64,000 nucleotides of DNA from Bicyclus anynana (GCF_947172395.1 NC_069106.1:868001-932000); one strand, 5' to 3'. Positions 44,305 to 55,160 are shown, counted from the stretch's first letter. Numbers and translations are program-made. Notes: generated from the sequence alone by a model not told the origin.

Positions 44305-44530
44305 GAACACAAATATCTAGCGAGAGTTTCGAATTCGTCTTTATCTTTCTCTAACACCATAGATAGAGAGAGGTACAGATGATTTCGAAGCTCATGTCGA
44401 GTTATAAAAACATGGTTACAGAATAGCGCTCCTGTAGCGCTATTCTGTAAATAATTATAACTCAAAAGTGTCCCTTTCGAATTCATTTCTATCTCTCTCT
44501 GTCTAACATAATCTTCTAACATAATATAAT
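44305..44530. mobile_element. Two fold-back elements M2 joined by a hairpin
   Basis: First copy 44305-44430 and second from about 44436 share TTTCGAATTC and (TCTC)n. The junction is a perfect hairpin: ACAGAATAGCGCT (44418-44430), CCTGT, reverse complement (44436-44448). Confidence 0.6.
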
Positions 44531-44546
44531 CTGTAGTTTCAGTGTT

Positions 44547-44726
44547 TGGCGGCCTCCGTGGCGCAGTGGTATGCGCGGTGGATTTACAAAACAGAGGTCC
44601 TGGGTTCGATCTTCGGCTGGGCAAATTGAGATTTTCTTAATTGGTCCAGGTCTGTCTGGTGAGAGGCTTCGGCCGTTGCTAGTTACCACTCTACCAACAA
44701 AGACGTACCGCCAAGCGATTTAGCTT
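44547..44726 (+). mobile_element. SINE A 5' half
   Basis: Intact box A TGGCGCAGTGG and box B GGTTCGATC, body to AAGCGATTTAGC, then a break into unrelated TTTATTTAG. 3' half absent. Confidence 0.88.
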
Positions 44727-44897
44727 TAGTTTTATTTAGATTTAGAACGTCTATTTTAAACGCTGTTCATGACCCACAACCACTCTATCAGCGTTCACAA
44801 AGTTATCATTTATATTTGTTCTTACTGCGTGCAATTATTTTAAAACTAATTAGTTCAGTATACTAAAACCTCGTGCACTTCGATATATTTCTACCGA

Positions 44898-45185
44898 TCA
44901 AAATTTTAAAAATTGATTGTTAGCGACGCGAATTATTATTATATTTATAAAGAAAATCCCGACCTTCTTGTATGTATTTAATAAAATAAAAGGGCCGAGC
45001 AAACAACGGAACGTATAACTTTCAAGGGCAACTGTCAGTTTTGACGGATATTTGAATACACCCAGTTCGTTAAGAATTACCCAACTGTCTCCATCCCTTG
45101 CAACGATATACGTCCCGAAGAGCTCATTTTCGCGCAATATTTCTGTGTTTTTGTTTCGTCCGTTACATTGATGTACGGAATACCT
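44898..45185 (-). CDS. Open frame of unknown function
   Basis: Minus-strand frame open for about 95 codons (79 from the first start at 45137). Its middle, ELFGTYIVARDGDSW, VILNELGVFKYPSKL, reads like real protein, but I recognise no family. The end is AT-rich (FFINIIIIRV) and looks non-coding. Could be an exon or transposon remnant. Confidence 0.2.
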   Translation of the reverse strand, partial: RYSVHQCNGRNKNTEILRENELFGTYIVARDGDSWVILNELGVFKYPSKLTVALESYTFRCLLGPFILLNTYKKVGIFFINIIIIRVANNQFLKF

Positions 45186-45211
45186 ATAAGTTAGATTCTT
45201 TACAAGTTAGC

Positions 45212-45426
45212 CCTTAGGGAGGCTTCGGTCGTGGCTAGTTACCACCCTACCGGCGAAGACGTACCACCAGTTATTAATCGTTCCGGTACGATGTCCTGTA
45301 GAAACCGATAGGGGTGAGTATTTTCATCCTACTCCTAACAAGTTAGCCCGCTTCCATCTTAGATTGCATCACTTACCATTAAGTGAGATTGTGATCAAGG
45401 GCTAACTTGTAAAGAATAAAAAAAAA
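45212..45426 (+). mobile_element. SINE A body, headless
   Basis: GGAGGCTTCGGTCGTGGC to CTAACTTGTAAAGAATAAAA. It is preceded by CTTTACAAGTTAGCCCTTAG, an inverted scrap of the SINE A tail. Confidence 0.85.
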
Positions 45427-45556
45427 TACTTAAATAAAATAAAAAATGCATCACTGTGTTCGACACTTTAGCAGTATAAGTCAGGCTGCAAACACTTAAT
45501 CTGGGCCACGACCATCTTGTTTTCATTAAAGCCTCTCTCACATTGATACTACAACA

Positions 45557-45580
45557 CGAGGTGTATGTTTATACACCTCG
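45557..45580. repeat. Small perfect hairpin, 10-bp arms
   Basis: CGAGGTGTAT GTTT ATACACCTCG. Confidence 0.85.
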
Positions 45581-45614
45581 ACAGGCTCTCACTTACTCTG
45601 TCCATAGACTTCTT

Positions 45615-45893
45615 TTTATTTTTTTTTATTCTTTACAAGTTAGCCCTTGATGGAAGCGGGCTAACTTGTTAGGAGGATGAAAATCCACACCCCTTTCGAT
45701 TTATACACGACATCGTACCGTAAATCGCTTGGCGGCACATCTTTGCCGGTAGGGTGGTAACTAGCCACGGCCGAAGCCTCCCACCAGCCAGACCTGGACA
45801 AATTAAGAAAACCTCAATCGGACCAGCCAAGGATCGAACCCTGAACCTCCGTCTTGTAATTCCACCACACATACCACTGCACCACGGAGGCTT
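45615..45893 (-). mobile_element. SINE A, nearly full length with deletion
   Basis: Minus strand. Head at 45835-45893 with box B GGTTCGATCC and box A TGGTGCAGTGG. The ACTACAATCTCACC segment of the 3' part is missing. Confidence 0.9.
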
Positions 45894-45907
45894 GAAGATA
45901 TTATACA

Positions 45908-46411
45908 ATGGGGATGATGACTAGGTTTGAATATATTGATTTTTATGATACATTCGGGTAAATAGGGCCAATGTTAACTAATTTATACATAAAAAGCAAA
46001 GACTGTCTGGATATTTGCAAAATAAATGAGATTATAAAATTTCAAAATCTATTAAAAGTATTTTATCGTAATTAGATGAAAATTCATACAGTTTTAGCTT
46101 CCTTACATTAAATGTGACATTTTTTAATATATGAACTATAAGCATAAACGCACAAATAACAAAGATATTAGTAATTTTGTTTGAACGCGCATACAAATCT
46201 AACGATCATTACATTGCCTATGACGTCATTAGTTCGAGCCATTTTGTATGGGGCGTTTTTCAGGGATCCGCGGCAGCGCCTCAAATCTGACCCTTTAAAT
46301 CCCTGTAGCTCCGAAAGTAATGATCGCAGATACCCTGTTACTTTTACAAAATTGCTTTACTATTAGTATACTCTTAATTTATATACAATTTAAAAAACTG
46401 TCATCATCCCT
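45908..46411. mobile_element. TIR element M1, copy 2
   Basis: 504 bp, ends GGGGATGATGAC and GTCATCATCCC, similar over its length to 11581-12090. It follows a SINE A head directly. The 61-codon open frame inside is not conserved as coding. Confidence 0.75.
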
Positions 46412-46504
46412 ATTGTTGTAAGGAAAACGGAAGCTGCAAGGGCATTCTATAACAATGCAGTGCGAGTTGGGATTACGAAAATGCAGCCCGGTTGGAAAAA
46501 TTAG

Positions 46505-46763
46505 CTTAGCACATTCGCTGCGGCACGAGGTCGATTGACCTCGTACGTCTAGCGGCTTCACAGGTTACGGGGTCGATTGACCTCGTACGTCTAGCGGCTT
46601 CGCGAGTTACGGGGTCGATTGACCTCGTACGTCTAGCGGCGTCACGAGTTACAGGGTCGATGGACCTCGTACCGCACTACAAAGTTTTAGTACGAGGTCA
46701 AAAAACCTCGTACCGCAACAGAGGAAAGTACAGAAAAATCAGGCCGCAGCGAACGTGTTAGGT
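46505..46763. repeat. Element with inverted ends carrying a 42-bp tandem array of AGGTC palindromes
   Basis: Three 42-bp units start at 46527, 46569 and 46611, with a partial fourth at 46653. Each holds the palindrome GAGGTCGATTGACCTC (first and last units with one change). A further hairpin (arms 46690-46698 and 46705-46713) follows. The whole is bracketed by imperfect inverted ends of about 17 bp (TAGCACATTCGCTGCGG at 46506; its relative CCGCAGCGAACGTGTTA near 46745), so it looks like a small non-autonomous element that contains a tandem array. Confidence 0.7.
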
Positions 46764-46903
46764 TTGCACCACTAGGTATGAAAGGACTTATAGAAGAAGA
46801 AAGAGTAGATAGGTCTTTTACGTTTTCGAATATTATATCTTAGAGTGCTTGCGAAAGTAGCAGTCAGTCAAAAGTCCACAGTTATTGAAATGAAAAATTT
46901 TAC

Positions 46904-47229
46904 AGCCTCCGTGGCGCAGTGGTATGCGCGGTGGATTTACAAAACGAAGGTAATGGGTTCGATCCCCGGCTGGGCAGATTGAGATTTTCTTAATTGGTCC
47001 AGGTCTGGCTGGTGGGAGGCTTCGGCCGTGGCTAGTTACCACCCTACCGGCAAAGACGTACCGCCAAGCGATTTAGCGTTCCGGTACGATGCCGTGTAAA
47101 AACCGTAAGGGGTGTGGATTTTCATCTTTCTCCTGACAAGTTAGCCCGCTTACATCTTAGACTGCATCATCACTTACCATCAGGTGAGATTGTAGTCAAG
47201 GGCTAACTTGTAAAGAATAAAAAAAAAAA
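46904..47229 (+). mobile_element. SINE A, full length
   Basis: Box A TGGCGCAGTGG, box B GGTTCGATCCCC, body, CTTGTAAAGAATAAAAAA tail. Target duplication not clear. Confidence 0.92.
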
Positions 47230-47549
47230 TGAAACTCGTAATATTCTTCAATAAATAAACACCATTAATTATATCGCAGTTTTTTCCAAGCATTAACAAG
47301 TTAATAACTTTCCAAGTTACATCAAATCAACCTTTGTGCATAATCTATGATTTTATAATAATTTACATTAATTTATTATTTCCTCGTGTAACTATGAGTA
47401 AGTGTATGTATACATTTACAAGATAATGATGTCATCATTATCAGCCTGTTAAGACCCCTTCTTATAGAGGGGCCATGTAACCACGCTGCTCCGGTTGGCG
47501 ATATTATACGATGATATACGATGACATTGTAAAAAAAAATTCTTTCACT
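47230..47549. other. Anonymous sequence
   Basis: Contains AGCCTGTTAAGACCCCTTC and CACGCTGCTCCGGTTGGCG (47443-47502), perhaps an old repeat. No gene. Confidence 0.35.
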
Positions 47550-47643
47550 GTTGGGCCAGCGTGGTGGACTATTGGCTGAACCCCTCTCAGTCTGAGAGGA
47601 GACGCGAGCCCAGAAGTGAGCTGAATATGGGTTGATAACGATG
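47550..47643 (+). mobile_element. SINE B 3' end
   Basis: TGGGCCAGCGTGGTGGACTA to ATATGGGTTGATAACGATG. Confidence 0.85.
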
Positions 47644-47832
47644 CTACAAGACACGCATCCTTTAGACGCAATTGTATGTGGCGTGACAGGTAAGTAAATT
47701 CAAAAAACAACAAAAAAACTACACGTTCAACTTCAAAGTTTTTATAATGAGCGAAATAGATTTGTCTAAAGAGCATTTTAATGAGTTTCTTTATTTCGGG
47801 GAAAAACTAATTATTTTTAAAATATTACAAAA

Positions 47833-48040
47833 CTAGCAGACACCCCGTGGCTTGACCCACGTATTTCTCGTTTACGTGGGAATATGGGAATAAAACATAG
47901 CCTATGACACTCACAAATAATGTGGCTTTCTATGGACAAAAGAATTTTCAAAATCGGTTCTCTAGTTCCAGACCCACAAATATCCCCAGAACCTCACAAA
48001 TTCACAAACTTTACCTATTTTTAATATTTGTAACAGAATA
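47833..48040 (-). mobile_element. Helitron-like HLE-b
   Basis: A|CTAGCAGACACCCCGTGG, CATAGCCTATGACACTC, AAATCGGTTCTCTAGTTCC. 5' end decayed. Confidence 0.6.
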
Positions 48041-48337
48041 TATATTATGATTTTATTATGTGCATGTTTAGTTCATCATTAACAGAAACTATTTAACAGA
48101 TTTTAATGCAGTTAACCAGTCATAGATAGTGATTCAAGAGGAAGGTTTAAATATATAATACATGCAAACTACAGTACAGAAAATATATCAGAGATTTAAA
48201 AAAAAACGCAGGCACAGCGGCTGCCCGTGCTGGGCCGTAAATATCGTCCCGGTTGGCAGCGGTCGACGGATGCTGGGTACTCCATAAAGATATTCTGTAG
48301 TTTAGACTAAACTGAGGTTCCACTTTCCAAAATATAT

Positions 48338-49270
48338 CTACAGGTGGTAATAGCTGTTAATAAATTTAAATACTTGGGCCGATACTTCACATCTAACTTG
48401 GACCATCAGGAAGAAATAAAATGCAGACTTGGACAAGGAAAGGCTGCATTTTATAAAATGTCCAAAGCCTTATGTGACCCCAAGATACCTTTCCCTGCAA
48501 GATATCGCGTTCTTAAATGTTATGTTTGGTCCACTCTTTTATATGGCGAGACTGAAAAAAGAGTGTTGTCGACGGTTGCAAGCTTTTGAGATGTGGGGAA
48601 AAATGTGCTAAGGAAAAATGTCAAAATTTCCTGGAAAGACTTCGTCTCGTATGCTCAAGTTTTAAAAAGAACCAATTGTGACCGAAGCCTCATGATAATC
48701 ATTCATCATTATCAACCCATATTCGGCTCACTGCTGAGCTCAAGTCTCCTCTCGGATGTCAAGGGATTAGGCCAATAGTCCACCACGCTGGCCCAATGCG
48801 GCAGACTTCACACACGCAGTGAATTAAGATAATTCTCTGGTATGCAGGTTTCCTCACGATGTTTTCCTTCACCGTTTGTGACACGTGATATTTAATTTCT
48901 TAAAATGCACATAACTGAAAAGTGGGAGGTGCATGCTTCGGACTGGATTTGAACCCACACCCTCCGTAATCGGAGGCAGAGGTCATATCCACTGGGCTAT
49001 CACGGCTCTCACAGCAATCATTATGAGGAGGAAAATCGCATTTTTCGGGCATCTGCAAAGGGGATCCCTCTATGAGTTTCCTAGGTTGATCCTAGAAGGT
49101 AAGATACCCGGAAAACGTGCTCCAAGAAGACAGCGAAGAAAGTGTATAGATGATGTCAAAGAGTGGACCCAGTTAACATACACACAGCTTGAAAATATTG
49201 CAAAAGATCGGAAGAGTTTTCTACACATGACCGCCAAACTTCAGCTGGAAGAAGGCACCTAATGATGATG
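48338..49270 (+). mobile_element. LINE RT C-terminal fragment interrupted by a SINE
   Basis: Left part (48338-48693) reads VNKFKYLGRYFTSNLD, KAAFYKMSKALC, RVLKCYVWSTLLYG, then after a frameshift KISWKDFVSYAQVLKRTN. Right part (49022-49261) reads MRRKIAFFGHLQRGS, EFPRLILEGKIPGKR and a stop. Together these are the thumb and C-terminus of a non-LTR reverse transcriptase. Clade not assigned. A SINE B separates them. Confidence 0.85.
48694..49014 (-). mobile_element. SINE B, full length, inside the LINE
   Basis: Minus-strand full copy: CATCATTATCAACCC tail, body, head with GGATTTGAACCCACACCC. Flanked by AATCATT on both sides. Removing it restores the LINE frame. Confidence 0.92.
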
Positions 49271-49284
49271 AGTTTAGACTAATC

Positions 49285-49336
49285 ATAATATTAGTATCTA
49301 CATAGCATCCGTACGAAGCCGGGGCGGGTAGCTAGT
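49285..49336 (+). mobile_element. Helitron-like 3' end
   Basis: CGTACGAAGCCGGGGCGGGT then AGCTAG|T. Only the end remains. Confidence 0.4.
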
Positions 49337-49876
49337 GTCTAAATTAAAGAAAAAAGCCACAAGTATGAGTGAATCTTTACTCCATTCAGTAGTTTCGGCG
49401 AAAGTTCAATAACAAAAAAGTGACGTCAAAGTATGACTAACAAATAGTGACCGAAAATATTACCCTTCACAGAATTATCAACCTAATTGTGTTACACATA
49501 CGGTGTAAAATGCCGTAAGAGAACGAATCGACGTAATCTAAAGTATTACAAGAGAAAGTGTTTATAGTGGACTAAAGGAAAGGTGACAGTGAGGTCAGTT
49601 TGGTTTACGCCGCGTTGCGTGAACAAGCTTATGGTTCACCGCCTCATGTGGCTTGGAAATTAGTCGGACATATACCGACAATAATAATGTGAGGTTTAGC
49701 TGTTCTTAACCATTCGCTGCCCGCGAGTATTTTATCGGTGAGCCCGTCTGCGTTGAAGAAGCCGACAGTCAGGGAATGCGGTTTAAATCTACCGTTGTGA
49801 GCCATTTAAAAAATCTTTATATTCCTCTATCGCGCGGAGCATGATACTGTGCTCGCCTATTGCCCTTAGTTTACTG
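49337..49876. other. Anonymous sequence
   Basis: TTAACCATTCGCTGCCCGCG near 49708 resembles the ends of the 46.5-kb element. No gene seen. Confidence 0.4.
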
Positions 49877-49927
49877 TATATTTTTTTACATGTCACGTAA
49901 CGGATACGTGACATGTAAAAAAATATA
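49877..49927. repeat. Perfect inverted repeat, 23-bp arms
   Basis: Arms 49877-49899 and 49905-49927, 5-nt spacer ACGGA. The arm holds TTTACATGTCACGTA. Confidence 0.96.
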
Positions 49928-50043
49928 AAGAGAGTCAAGTGGTTAGCACTGGCGTGCACTTCATACATGCATCAAAATACTGCATACCCTAAGAGATGTT
50001 TTTCTTATTGCTTATTAAATACAGATTTCCTCACTATGTTTAA

Positions 50044-50300
50044 TTACCCGACTGCGTCAGAAGGAGGGTAATGTTTTTCGAACGTATGTATGTGTGTATG
50101 TATGTCCATTTCTTTGGCACGCCCCACAGCCCAAACAGTTGGACGGATTCTGACAAATGAGGTGTCATTGAGTTCCTCAGAACTGTGGTAGTGACATAGG
50201 CTATATACATTTTCAAAATGGCGCCCGTAAATGAAAAAGAGGTGGGGGATGGGTAAGTTTTTTTAATCTTATCCTAACAATATGGGTATCATATGAAAGG
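50044..50300 (+). mobile_element. CCCGACTGC-type interspersed repeat
   Basis: Starts ACCCGACTGCGTCAGAAGG with GTATGTATGT runs and GGTATCATATGAAAGG. Related copies at 55.9, 61.5 and 62.1 kb. No reading frame. Confidence 0.5.
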
Positions 50301-50946
50301 TCGTAAAAAGATCATTTCAAATTTATATTATGCGCAAATATACCTGTTTAATACAAATTATCAAAAAAAATTGCACGTGCGTGGCTACCTACGTGCCCAC
50401 CCTAGTTAAACAATTTATGCACGCCATTGAAACCGACATAAGTACTTATGAAGGTAACTTTTATAATTATTATAAACAAAATAACTGGTCGTTTAAATAT
50501 ACCTATTACAGATGTAAGTACTAAGTAGTTATATTGTACCTGTTCTATGTAATAAAGAACTTAACTACGGCATAAATTCTCTAATAATAGCCTTAAATTG
50601 TAACTTGTTGAGTTATTATGTAACACAAACACAATCATGCTTGTTATATTCGCGAAAGTGTCTGTCTATTTGTTATCTGTTGTCGAATAAACCGACGATA
50701 TTCTAAATTACAGATAAGGCACTAGCATGTCGAAACTGAGGCGGATAAATGTGGCTAATTATTTATCTTAATTTCATGTAACCGATTTGTAAACAACGAA
50801 AGTCCTACCTACCTAAATATGGTCTACAATGTCGAGTTGTGTGTTCAGGAAGCATAAAAACTATATATAGTCTTAGTAGTAAAAACAATTTTTTGGGGAT
50901 TTCCTACATGAACCACTTTACATGATGATTTTTTGTCGTTTGTCCC
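50301..50946. other. AT-rich stretch without recognised features
   Basis: Nothing recognised. Confidence 0.45.
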
Positions 50947-51262
50947 ATTCATCATCATTACTAACCCATATTCGACTTACTTCTGAGCTCGAGTCTCCTC
51001 TCAGATAGAAAAGGGTTAGGCCAATATTACACCACGCTGGCGGATGCAGATTGGCAGACTTTACACACGCAGATAATGAAGAAAATTCTCTGGTATGCAG
51101 GTTTCCTCACGATGTTTTACTTCACCGTTTGAGACGCGTGATATTTAATTTCTTGAAATGCACACAACTGAAAAGTTGGAGGTGCATGCCCCGGATCGGA
51201 TTCGATCCCACACCCTCCGGAAATGGAGGCAGAGGTCATTATCCACTGGGCTATCACGGCTC
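50947..51262 (-). mobile_element. SINE B, full length
   Basis: Minus strand from CATTCATCATCATTACTAAC to head ATCGGATTCGATCCCACACC and GGGCTATCACGGCTC. It abuts a LINE end. Confidence 0.9.
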
Positions 51263-51430
51263 ACCAATGCGCTGGACTGACCAAGTGAAAACCGCTCTCC
51301 ATGGATCGCTCCCGAATGTGCTAGGAGAGTCACACTACGGTACGAATGGCGACGGATAGTGAGGCTTGCCACCACACCCAAATGACGACCACGACCACTC
51401 TGTCAACAGTGTAACGACAAAGAAGAATTA
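51263..51430 (+). mobile_element. LINE C-terminal end
   Basis: Reads MRWTDQVKTALHGSLPN, then TNGDG and stop, continuing NDDHDHSVNSVTTKK in the same region: a LINE protein end with frameshifts. Confidence 0.55.
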
Positions 51431-51916
51431 CGGCTCACGTGGATCCCGAGCTAACCACTACAACATCACAAACTTTAATTATATAATTATTATACATTTA
51501 AGGGTCAATATAAAGGTTTTTATAGTTTTTTTATGGAGATCGTCATGATAAAGTTAAAAAGGTTTTAGTTGAATTTTTGATGGAAACTGGTTTTTACGTA
51601 AAACAACTCGTTTAAGTTTTAACTTGAAGTGAAGGATATGGCGGAGATATGAAATCGTTTTGAATTATTTTAAGGTAATTCCGTGTCGATTTGAATACTC
51701 ATAAATAAGTCAGGGCGAAAGCTTGCTTATCTGAATATTATGTAGTACCTACCATCAATGATTATTTTGTACTATAGATATATTAGTGCCTACAAAATCA
51801 CCGCAAAAATTTAATCTAATTTAACGACTCCACTGTACGAACGCATGCACAATTATATATTTATTATTTATACATATATATTTATACAATACATTACATA
51901 TTTATCTATATCTATA
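51431..51916. other. AT-rich stretch without recognised features
   Basis: Nothing recognised. Confidence 0.45.
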
Positions 51917-53199
51917 TCTATACTAATATTATAAAGAGGTAAAGTTTGTAAGTTTGTAAGTTTGTCACATTTTTTAAATGGGGTAATCTTCGGAACTACT
52001 GGTCCGATTTTAAAAATTCTTTCACCAGTAGAATGCTACATTATCGGGGAGTGCTATAGGCTATATGTTATATTGGTATCATATATATTTGCCGAGTTAT
52101 CACCGTTTTTGTCATACAGGTCGGACTGAAAATCCTCTTAAACAGACTTATTCGCATGCGCTGCCTTAACTATTGTGTAAAATTGAAATTAATGTATGGA
52201 GACTTTATGTATCTTTAAAAGTTCTACAAAAAAGTCTGCGACACCATATATCTATCTTCTATATATTAGCAGATATAGTACCTTTTGTGTTTTAAAAATT
52301 ATTAATTTTATATACTTAGGTTTACGTCATTATTTATACAACTAAACTTTAATCCTTATTAAAATAAATTATTTAATAATCACAAGGATATTATGGAGAT
52401 AAGATTTGTCCTTTACAGTATGTTAATTACTTAAATAGTTTCGGAGATAATACAAAATTTCTAAAAGACGCAGAAATTCCGCTATATGACGCCCAGCGCT
52501 TTCATTTAGGTAGTTCCCGTTCCCGTGTGAATATGGGGATCAAACATAGCCTATGACACTCGCAAATAACGTAGCTTTCTATTGGTAAAACAATTTTCCA
52601 AATCGGTCCAGTAGATCCAGAGATTACCTCCTACAACCACACGAACTTTACCTCTTTATATTATTAGCATAGAAGTCTCTATTTCTCTTGGTCATACCAC
52701 CACTCTCGAAGGACTGGACCGATTTTGCTAAGGGTAGGAATAAGATAGAGAAGTTACAGGGTAGGGTAGGGTACGGGTAGGGAAGCGTAGGGGTAGTGTA
52801 GGGGTAGGGTAGGTTTAGGGCCGGGTTTAGGGTAGTGGTAGGGTAGGGGTAGAGGTAGGGTAGTGGTAGGCTAGAGGTACGGGTAGGATAGGGAAGTGGT
52901 AGGGTAGGGGTACGATAGGCGTGAGATAGGGGTACCTACGGCTGGGATAGGGGTAGGAAAGAAATAGGGTACGGGGAGGGTAGGGGTAGGATGGGGTTAG
53001 GGTGTAGGTAAGGTAGGGGTAGGGTAGGAGTAGGTTTGGGGTAGGGTAGGGGTAGAGGTAGGGTAGGGTAGGGTAGGGTAGGGTAGGGTAGATGTAGGGG
53101 TAGGATTGGGGTAGTGGTAGGGTAGGGGTAGGGTAGGGTAGGGGTAGTAGTAAAGTTGACATCGAAATTTACGCGGACGAAGTCGCGGGCGTCCGCTAG
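51917..53199 (+). mobile_element. Helitron-like HLE-b, expanded, probably composite
   Basis: Starts A|TCTATACTAATATTATAAAG and ends GGGCGTCCGCTAG|T, 1283 bp against 503 bp for the copy at 37.6 kb. Inside are a reversed HLE-b piece (about 52495-52675) and the G-rich block 52745-53155. It may be one nested element or two elements run together. Confidence 0.55.
52745..53155. repeat. G-rich (GGTAGGG)-type low-complexity block
   Basis: About 410 bp of imperfect GGGTAGG/GGGGTAGG repeats, all G-rich on the plus strand, with a clean run of TAGGG units near 53055-53090. It lies inside a Helitron-like element whose other copy (near 38080-38095) has only a short version of the same motif. The Pro-Tyr-Leu reading frames on the minus strand are translations of this repeat. 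Confidence 0.9.
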
Positions 53200-53288
53200 T
53201 GTAGCTATATTTTTACACTTCTTAAACACACAACTCGACATTGTCAGACAGTGTAGACAATATTTAGGTACTATGTGTTTAAATAACT

Positions 53289-53406
53289 TTTTTTTTATTC
53301 TTTACAAGTTAACCTTTGACTACAATCTCATGTGATGGTGATGATGCAATCTAAGATGGTAGCGGGCTAACTTGTTAGGAGAAGGATAAAAATCCATACC
53401 CCTTTC
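53289..53406 (-). mobile_element. SINE A 3' fragment
   Basis: Minus strand, TTCTTTACAAGTTAACC to ATCCATACCCCTTTC. Confidence 0.82.
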
Positions 53407-53544
53407 TTTAACTTTCGTTGTTTAATAGGAGACTTAATGAAATTAAGACAATTATGCACATTTATCCGCCTCAGTTATGATACTCTAGTGTCCTATCTAG
53501 TACGCCTGTAGTAGACGCCTGGGACTTCGTCTAAAGCCTAGTTC

Positions 53545-53680
53545 GGACTACTGGAACTACATTCCACGTGTAACACGTGGGGCTAAACCCATTATAAACT
53601 CGGTTTCTATTTAGGCGGCCCTCGCCTTCGTCTCGGGCCCTAAAAATACCTCGTATATAATGGGTCTTTTTAGCCCCTTA
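53545..53680. mobile_element. Hairpin-forming repeat with paired E-boxes
   Basis: CCACGTG TAA CACGTGG (53574-53590) is followed by GGGGCTAAACCCATTATA, whose reverse complement recurs with a small insertion at about 53657-53680. Confidence 0.45.
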
Positions 53681-54309
53681 TATAACAATCTACTATTTTA
53701 ATTTTAAGGTTGGTATGTTATAATATTTAGTGTATGGAGGCATTTATCTGTATGTTACTATCTTTTAATTTGTAGGTATTTAGTATTTTGTTCTGTAATT
53801 ATAACTGGCTGTGACGTCACCAGGGTCTCAGCTGAAATCAGCGCCGAGCATTGCTTTTTTGCGATGAACGGCTAATGCTGAGCTGTAAACCTATTCTGTT
53901 TGGTGTCACAGACAGTCTTAAAATATCTAAGATAGGATGTACTGTTTGTGACACTAAAAATGAATAAACAAATTTTCTTTTCTTTCTTTCTTTTCTTACT
54001 TTAGCATTTTAGTCGAGTAGCGTACTAAACTACTTGCTCCTGCCCAAAAATCGTTCGCACTTTGTTCGAGTACAGTTCACGAGTGAGTGCGAGTAAGTTC
54101 AAAGAGAGAAGTGGATGAGGAAATTTGTGTGATTGATAAATGGTCTAAATATTTTGTAACTTTCATATTGTTTCTTCGCTCCACTCCTCCAACTTCAGGC
54201 AAAATGTCATTTTATAATTTTTGGAGCTACAAAAGAGATCTAAATGTATAGTATGTTAGGTAGGTTAGCAGGAGGTAAGTACATCATCAGCAGAAAGGTA
54301 GTATCGAGC
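53681..54309. other. Anonymous sequence with one hairpin
   Basis: Inverted arms GTGTCACAGACAGT (53903-53916) and ACTGTTTGTGACAC (53941-53954), one mismatch. A (TTTC)n tract lies at 53971-53998. No gene. Confidence 0.45.
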
Positions 54310-54412
54310 CTTCACCGAAGCCTATACACAAATTAGAAATCATAAATTCCTAATTTGACCCGACCTGAGAATCGAAATCAAGGCCTTCCAAGTAAAAGGC
54401 AACGCATACATA
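54310..54412 (-). mobile_element. Diverged SINE head
   Basis: The reverse complement reads GGCCTTGATTTCGATTCTCA and GGTCGGGTCAAATTAGGAAT, then GCTTCGGTGAAGGC: SINE A-like with a poor box B. Confidence 0.35.
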
Positions 54413-54439
54413 AGAGAGGTCGTTCAAAACAAATAATTA

Positions 54440-55160
54440 AACTATTTTACGAAATCACTTTATTTTTGTTTATATTTTAAAATTACATAAAACCTATATA
54501 AAATTTGTGAAGAAAAAAATATACTATTTTGAATGTAAATGTTTTGGTGAGGGTATCTTGACAAAAGTTAGCAACAATGTAAAATGCTACAAATAGTAAT
54601 TTTAACTTCTATGCTTATTTTGATAAAGCTTAAACTTCAGACACGTTCTACGCACACATACATGCGTATGTAATAGACATACCTACTCACGCACACAATA
54701 CAAATGATTTTATTAAGTATATTCCCTTTGTTTCTGCCTACCTACTAATTAAGTGTTATTAAGTAATTATTAAATACAAGAAATAAAATGGGTTTTTATT
54801 ATAAAATTAATGGTCTTATTGTTTAAGTTTTTATCAATAATATAACAAAAAAAATAAAACTCTAAAGTTTCACAAAAACCTTTATTCGTAATAGGTTTTT
54901 AATTCTATAATCGTATCATAAAAGGTAGATTTTTCATGCTTTTACCAGATTTTACAGAATGCATAAAAAGCTAGAAAGCCGTAATGCCAGTTAATTAAAA
55001 AAAACTATTAACAAAAAAGGTTTTATAAGTAAAATTCTAATTTGATATTCCTGACATGGATTAATGCCTTTCAATCAAATCGGATAATAATTAATGAAGA
55101 CATGATTGTACAGTGTAATACCCTTGCCTTTTAATAAAGAATAAAGTTAAAAAAAGATAA
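54440..55160. other. Very AT-rich block
   Basis: No repeat family recognised. Could be the 3' UTR of a minus-strand transcript starting near 55.7 kb (AATAAA on the minus strand near 54460), but no coding frame supports this. Confidence 0.25.

Noticed and set aside
51051..51359. A 102-codon plus-strand frame as a gene
   Set aside because: It is reversed SINE B fused by chance to a LINE C-terminal piece.
52827..53241. 100-codon frames rich in Pro, Leu, Tyr and Thr on the minus strand
   Set aside because: They are translations of the TAGGG-type repeat.
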